From Porticoccus sp965660005 (lineage in GTDB: Bacteria; Pseudomonadota; Gammaproteobacteria; Pseudomonadales; Porticoccaceae), in contig NZ_CBFHYF010000055.1 in assembly GCF_965660005.1 (NCBI RefSeq), positions 1 through 8,793 on the forward strand: a stretch of DNA of 8,793 nucleotides, in the 5' to 3' direction. How positions within the stretch are numbered: position 1 is the stretch's first letter; each line of letters opens with the position of its first letter. A program made the position numbers and the translations under genes. The notes beneath the pieces are model-generated. The model did not search any database, was not told the DNA's origin, and saw only the letters and a list, made by a program, of their open reading frames with translations. This document shows positions 5,985-8,793 of this stretch, in pieces.

Positions 5985-7126
5985 GCACCAACAGGCCCGA
6001 CGACGAACCTGGTCAAAATACGGCTCTCCCACCCTCCTACGAACCGGGAGGAAAATGGTCACTGCGTTGCCGAGCACTGCTGATCACCGCCGTCTATGCC
6101 ATTGTGGCCAGTTTGTGGATCTATGCCTCTGACCACGCACTGATGGCATTGGCAGCCGATACCGAAACATTCAGTCGCTGGAGCGTGTACAAGGGGATCG
6201 GATTTGTCCTGGTCACCTCCCTGTTATTACTGCTACTGATCTGGTGGGCTTTCGGTGCTCTGGAGAAAGCCTATGCCGACCTCAAAGCACTGAACCTGAA
6301 CCTGGAAAAAAAAGTCAGGACTCGCACCAATGAACTGGAATTGGTCGCTAACCGCGCTGAAACTGCCGATCAATTAAAGTCATCATTTCTGGCCACCATG
6401 TCCCACGAGTTGCGAACCCCACTCAACTCAATCATCGGCTTTACCGGCATTATCCTGCAGGGAATGGCTGGGCCCATTACCCTGGAACAGAAAAAACAAC
6501 TGGGCATGGTCCGCAGCAGTGCCCGCCACTTGCTGGATCTGATCAACGACGTGCTGGATATCTCCAAGATCGAAGCCGGGCAGTTACAGGTCCGACGTGA
6601 GCCTTTTGACCTGACCGACGCAATCGACCAGGTGATCGGGAGTGTCCAGCCATTGGCAGAGAAGAAAGGTCTGTCTCTTCACAGGGATATCGCAGAGGGT
6701 TTATCCACCATGTGCAGTGATCGTCGACGGGTTGAACAAATTTTGCTGAATCTGCTGAACAACGCCATTAAGTTCACCGATCAGGGCAGTGTCGCGCTGT
6801 ATGTGGAGTTGGAACCGGCATGGATTCCTACCACTGCGGACGATGATGCAAATAACGGCGCTTCACCTCGCATCGAGCAGCCGGCACCCGCTGTTCGATT
6901 CCGGGTCACCGATACTGGCATTGGTATCCGACCGGAAGATATAGAGCAGTTATTCAAACCTTTCAACCAGGTCGACAGTGGCCTCACCCGTCAACATGAC
7001 GGCACCGGATTGGGATTGGCCATCTGCAGCCGCCTGACCAACCTGCTCGGCGGCACGATCAAGGTGGACAGCCAGTGGTCACAGGGCAGTGAATTTACCG
7101 TGATATTGCCACTGGAGCTATCATGA
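5981..7126 (+). CDS. Membrane-bound sensor histidine kinase
   Basis: The 381-residue kinase should autophosphorylate and pass phosphate to the response regulator encoded next. Two membrane helices (about 30-50 and 72-92) flank a ~20-residue external loop. This hairpin (LWIYASDHALMALAAD, then YKGIGFVLVTSLLL) is a short, poorly characterised anchor that recurs in many GGDEF and kinase proteins. A coiled coil (94-130) leads to a HisKA domain with His142 in MSHELRTPLNSIIGF. The HATPase domain has the N box (LLNLLNNAIKFT, 255-266), G1 DTGIG (311-315), F box (FKPFNQ, 325-330) and G2 GTGLGL (341-346), so it looks active. A variable Asp/Asn/Pro-rich insert lies at about 280-303 before G1. No PAS or large sensor domain is present, so the stimulus may be sensed in the membrane or via a partner. 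An in-frame stop at 5930-5932 and no earlier ATG fix the start at 5981. Confidence 0.95.
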   Translation: MSTNRPDDEPGQNTALPPSYEPGGKWSLRCRALLITAVYAIVASLWIYASDHALMALAADTETFSRWSVYKGIGFVLVTSLLLLLLIWWAFGALEKAYADLKALNLNLEKKVRTRTNELELVANRAETADQLKSSFLATMSHELRTPLNSIIGFTGIILQGMAGPITLEQKKQLGMVRSSARHLLDLINDVLDISKIEAGQLQVRREPFDLTDAIDQVIGSVQPLAEKKGLSLHRDIAEGLSTMCSDRRRVEQILLNLLNNAIKFTDQGSVALYVELEPAWIPTTADDDANNGASPRIEQPAPAVRFRVTDTGIGIRPEDIEQLFKPFNQVDSGLTRQHDGTGLGLAICSRLTNLLGGTIKVDSQWSQGSEFTVILPLELS

Positions 7127-7521
7127 AAGAACCCCGCCTCGATATTCTGGTCATTGAAGACAATGAGCTCAATCGCTACCTGCTGACTTTTTTACTGGAA
7201 CACCGGGGTCACCGCGTCAGATCGGCCACCGACGGACCGGCAGGCATTGCACTGGCCAAGGCGCTGTTGCCCGACTTGATTCTGCTGGATATACAATTAC
7301 CGACCATGCATGGGTATGACGTGGCGGCAACCCTGCGCGAGGTCGAGTCAGTGGGCAATATCCCCATTATCGCAGTGACCTCCCACGCCATGACGGGTGA
7401 TCGCGAGAAAGCACTGGCAGCAGGCTGTAGTGGTTATATCGAAAAGCCCATCGACCCCGATACTTTTGTTGATGAGGTGGAAAGTGTCTGCTGGCAGTCT
7501 CCGGATATGGAAAGCAGCTGA
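7123..7521 (+). CDS. Single-domain response regulator, DivK/CheY-like
   Basis: The 132-residue protein is a receiver domain with no output domain. Acidic E12/D13 (VIEDNELN), phospho-acceptor D56 (LILLDIQLP), switch T86 (AVTSHAM) and K108 (YIEKPID) are all present. The NELN and EKPID patterns are typical of DivK-type stand-alone receivers, which act through protein-protein contacts or as phosphate shuttles. The start overlaps the kinase stop by 4 bases (ATGA) with GGAG about 7 nt upstream. The stop overlaps the next ATG by one base (TGATG). It is most likely the direct target of the upstream kinase and perhaps also of the downstream hybrid kinase. Its effector is not visible in the window. Confidence 0.95.
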   Translation: MKEPRLDILVIEDNELNRYLLTFLLEHRGHRVRSATDGPAGIALAKALLPDLILLDIQLPTMHGYDVAATLREVESVGNIPIIAVTSHAMTGDREKALAAGCSGYIEKPIDPDTFVDEVESVCWQSPDMESS

Positions 7522-8793
7522 TGTCGCGAATCCTCATCGTTGATGACCGGGAAGAAAACCTCTATTACCTGGAGACGCTGCTCATCAGCCACGGTTATCA
7601 AGTCGATACCGCCGGCCAGGGCAACGAAGCACTGGATAAGGCGCGCAACACCCCTCCAGACATGATTGTCTCTGATCTGTTGATGCCCATCATGGACGGT
7701 TACACGCTGCTCCAGCAATGGAAGTCCGACTCCCGCCTCTCGCGTATCCCATTCATCATCTACACCGCCACCTACACCGAGGAAAGTGACCGTGAGCTGG
7801 CCCTGGATCTGGGTGCCGATGCGTTTATCCTCAAGTCCACCGAGCCTGAAGCTTTTCTCAAAGTCCTGTGGCAGATACAGGATCAACCCCATATCGCCAA
7901 ACCTATTGCGACCAATCCCGTCGGCCTCGATGAAAACACAATTCTGAAGACCTATAACCAGACACTGGTTCGCACACTGGAAGAAAAATCCCGTCAATTG
8001 GAAATCGCCAACCGGGCCTTACAGAAGGACATTGCCCGCCGGGAAGCCACGGAAGCGGCACTTCGGGTCAGCGTGGAGCGATTCCGGTTATTGGCCCAGG
8101 CCACCAGTGATGCTGCCTGGGACTGGGATATGCTCAGTGACAATCGCTGGTGGAATGATGGTTTCACACAGCTCTTTGGCCACCGTCGCGCCGACTCACA
8201 ACCCGACGACGACGCCTGGGCTGCGCTGATTCACCCCGATGATCGGGATGAGGTGCTGGCCGGACGCCGACTGGCCATTTCCCAAAATCGCAACAATCAT
8301 TGGTCCGCCAGCTATCGTTTCAGATGTGCAGATGGTCATTGGGCGCAGGTGGAGGATCGCGGCCATCTGATTCGCGATGACCACGGCACCGTCATCCGGA
8401 TGGTCGGAGGCATGACAGATATCACAAACCGCATCACAATGGAAAAACAACTTCACCGGGCACAGCGGCTGGAGGCTCTGGGTATGCTGACCGGTGGGGT
8501 CGCCCATGATTTCAACAACCTGCTCACTGTGGTCATGGGCAACGCGCAAATTCTGGAAGACACGCTGCACGACCACCCCGACCATCAAAGGCTGGCAAGA
8601 ATGATCACAGAAGCAGCTGAACGCGGAGCGGATCTGACCCACCGCCTGCTGGCATTTGCCCGGCAACAGAGCCTCACCCCGAGGGCCGTAAACCTGAATC
8701 AACTGGTACTCGGCATCGAGCCGCTACTGCAGCGAACACTGGGCAGCAATATTGTAATCACCCTGGAACTCGATTCCCGGCTACCGACAGTCT
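7521..8793 (+). CDS. REC-PAS-histidine kinase hybrid (3' end outside window)
   Basis: At least 424 residues are encoded and the frame runs off the right edge. Residues 1-120 are a receiver domain: D8/D9, phospho-acceptor D52 (SDLLMPIMDGY), switch T82 (IIYTATYT) and K105 (ILKSTEP). A long coiled coil (about 145-190) joins it to a PAS domain with PAC motif (about 187-303: WDWDMLSD, IHPDDRDEV, YRFRCADGHW, GGMTDIT). A phospho-acceptor helix follows with His329 in GGVAHDFNNLL, the NtrB-like HisKA variant. The HATPase domain should follow but lies past the edge. An N-terminal receiver suggests this kinase is controlled by phosphorylation from the upstream kinase. Translation is coupled to the regulator gene by TGATG; a weak GGAAAG lies upstream. 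Any additional C-terminal receiver cannot be seen. Confidence 0.93.
   Translation, partial: MSRILIVDDREENLYYLETLLISHGYQVDTAGQGNEALDKARNTPPDMIVSDLLMPIMDGYTLLQQWKSDSRLSRIPFIIYTATYTEESDRELALDLGADAFILKSTEPEAFLKVLWQIQDQPHIAKPIATNPVGLDENTILKTYNQTLVRTLEEKSRQLEIANRALQKDIARREATEAALRVSVERFRLLAQATSDAAWDWDMLSDNRWWNDGFTQLFGHRRADSQPDDDAWAALIHPDDRDEVLAGRRLAISQNRNNHWSASYRFRCADGHWAQVEDRGHLIRDDHGTVIRMVGGMTDITNRITMEKQLHRAQRLEALGMLTGGVAHDFNNLLTVVMGNAQILEDTLHDHPDHQRLARMITEAAERGADLTHRLLAFARQQSLTPRAVNLNQLVLGIEPLLQRTLGSNIVITLELDSRLPTV

Noticed and set aside
7434..7997. 187-residue minus-strand open frame.
   Set aside because: Antisense to the receiver and hybrid kinase genes, whose motifs are unambiguous.
8196..8702. 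168-residue minus-strand open frame.
   Set aside because: Shadow of the PAS and HisKA coding region on the plus strand.

Overview
The window looks like a chromosomal segment of a gammaproteobacterium, plausibly a Pseudomonas/Cellvibrio-type or marine relative. The basis is a CyaB-like membrane adenylate cyclase, a YdjA-type nitroreductase, a YadG/YadH-type ABC exporter, an E. coli-type (long) QueF and a tRNA-Ser(GGA) with encoded CCA. No species can be named from the sequence alone. The genes from about position 940 onward are moderately GC-rich with uniform codon use. The first ~630 bases are visibly more AT-rich and mostly non-coding.

Layout. Positions 3-179 hold the last 58 codons of a gene that enters from the left and resembles the C-terminal tail of a large serine recombinase. 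About 450 bp follow with no recognisable gene but with several hairpins, and then a tRNA-Ser(GGA) on the minus strand whose 3' end faces the recombinase remnant. This could be the edge of an integrated element. Next come a minus-strand nitroreductase (944-1501) and, divergent from it, an adenylate cyclase (1610-2986) behind a good sigma70-type promoter. Converging on the cyclase with only 16 bp between stop codons is a tightly packed minus-strand operon reading yadG-like ATPase (5544-4603), yadH-like permease (4606-3833), queF (3824-3003). It uses an ATGA overlap and an 8-nt gap.

After a ~440-bp divergent intergenic region, a plus-strand signalling operon starts. It holds a 27-codon upstream ORF (5901-5984) whose stop overlaps the next start, a membrane histidine kinase (5981-7126), a single-domain DivK-like response regulator (7123-7521), and a REC-PAS-histidine kinase hybrid (7521 to beyond the right edge). 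All junctions in this operon overlap (ATGA, ATGA, TGATG), so translation is probably coupled and the proteins probably work as one phosphorelay. No DNA-binding or enzymatic output domain is visible before the window ends.

Functional themes are second-messenger signalling (cAMP), a multi-step phosphorelay, export through an ABC-2 transporter, and queuosine precursor synthesis. No CRISPR array, rRNA or complete insertion sequence was seen. The less ordinary signals are the recombinase tail beside the tRNA, the short coupled leader ORF before the kinase, and a near-perfect tandem repeat in the putative yadG-like promoter.
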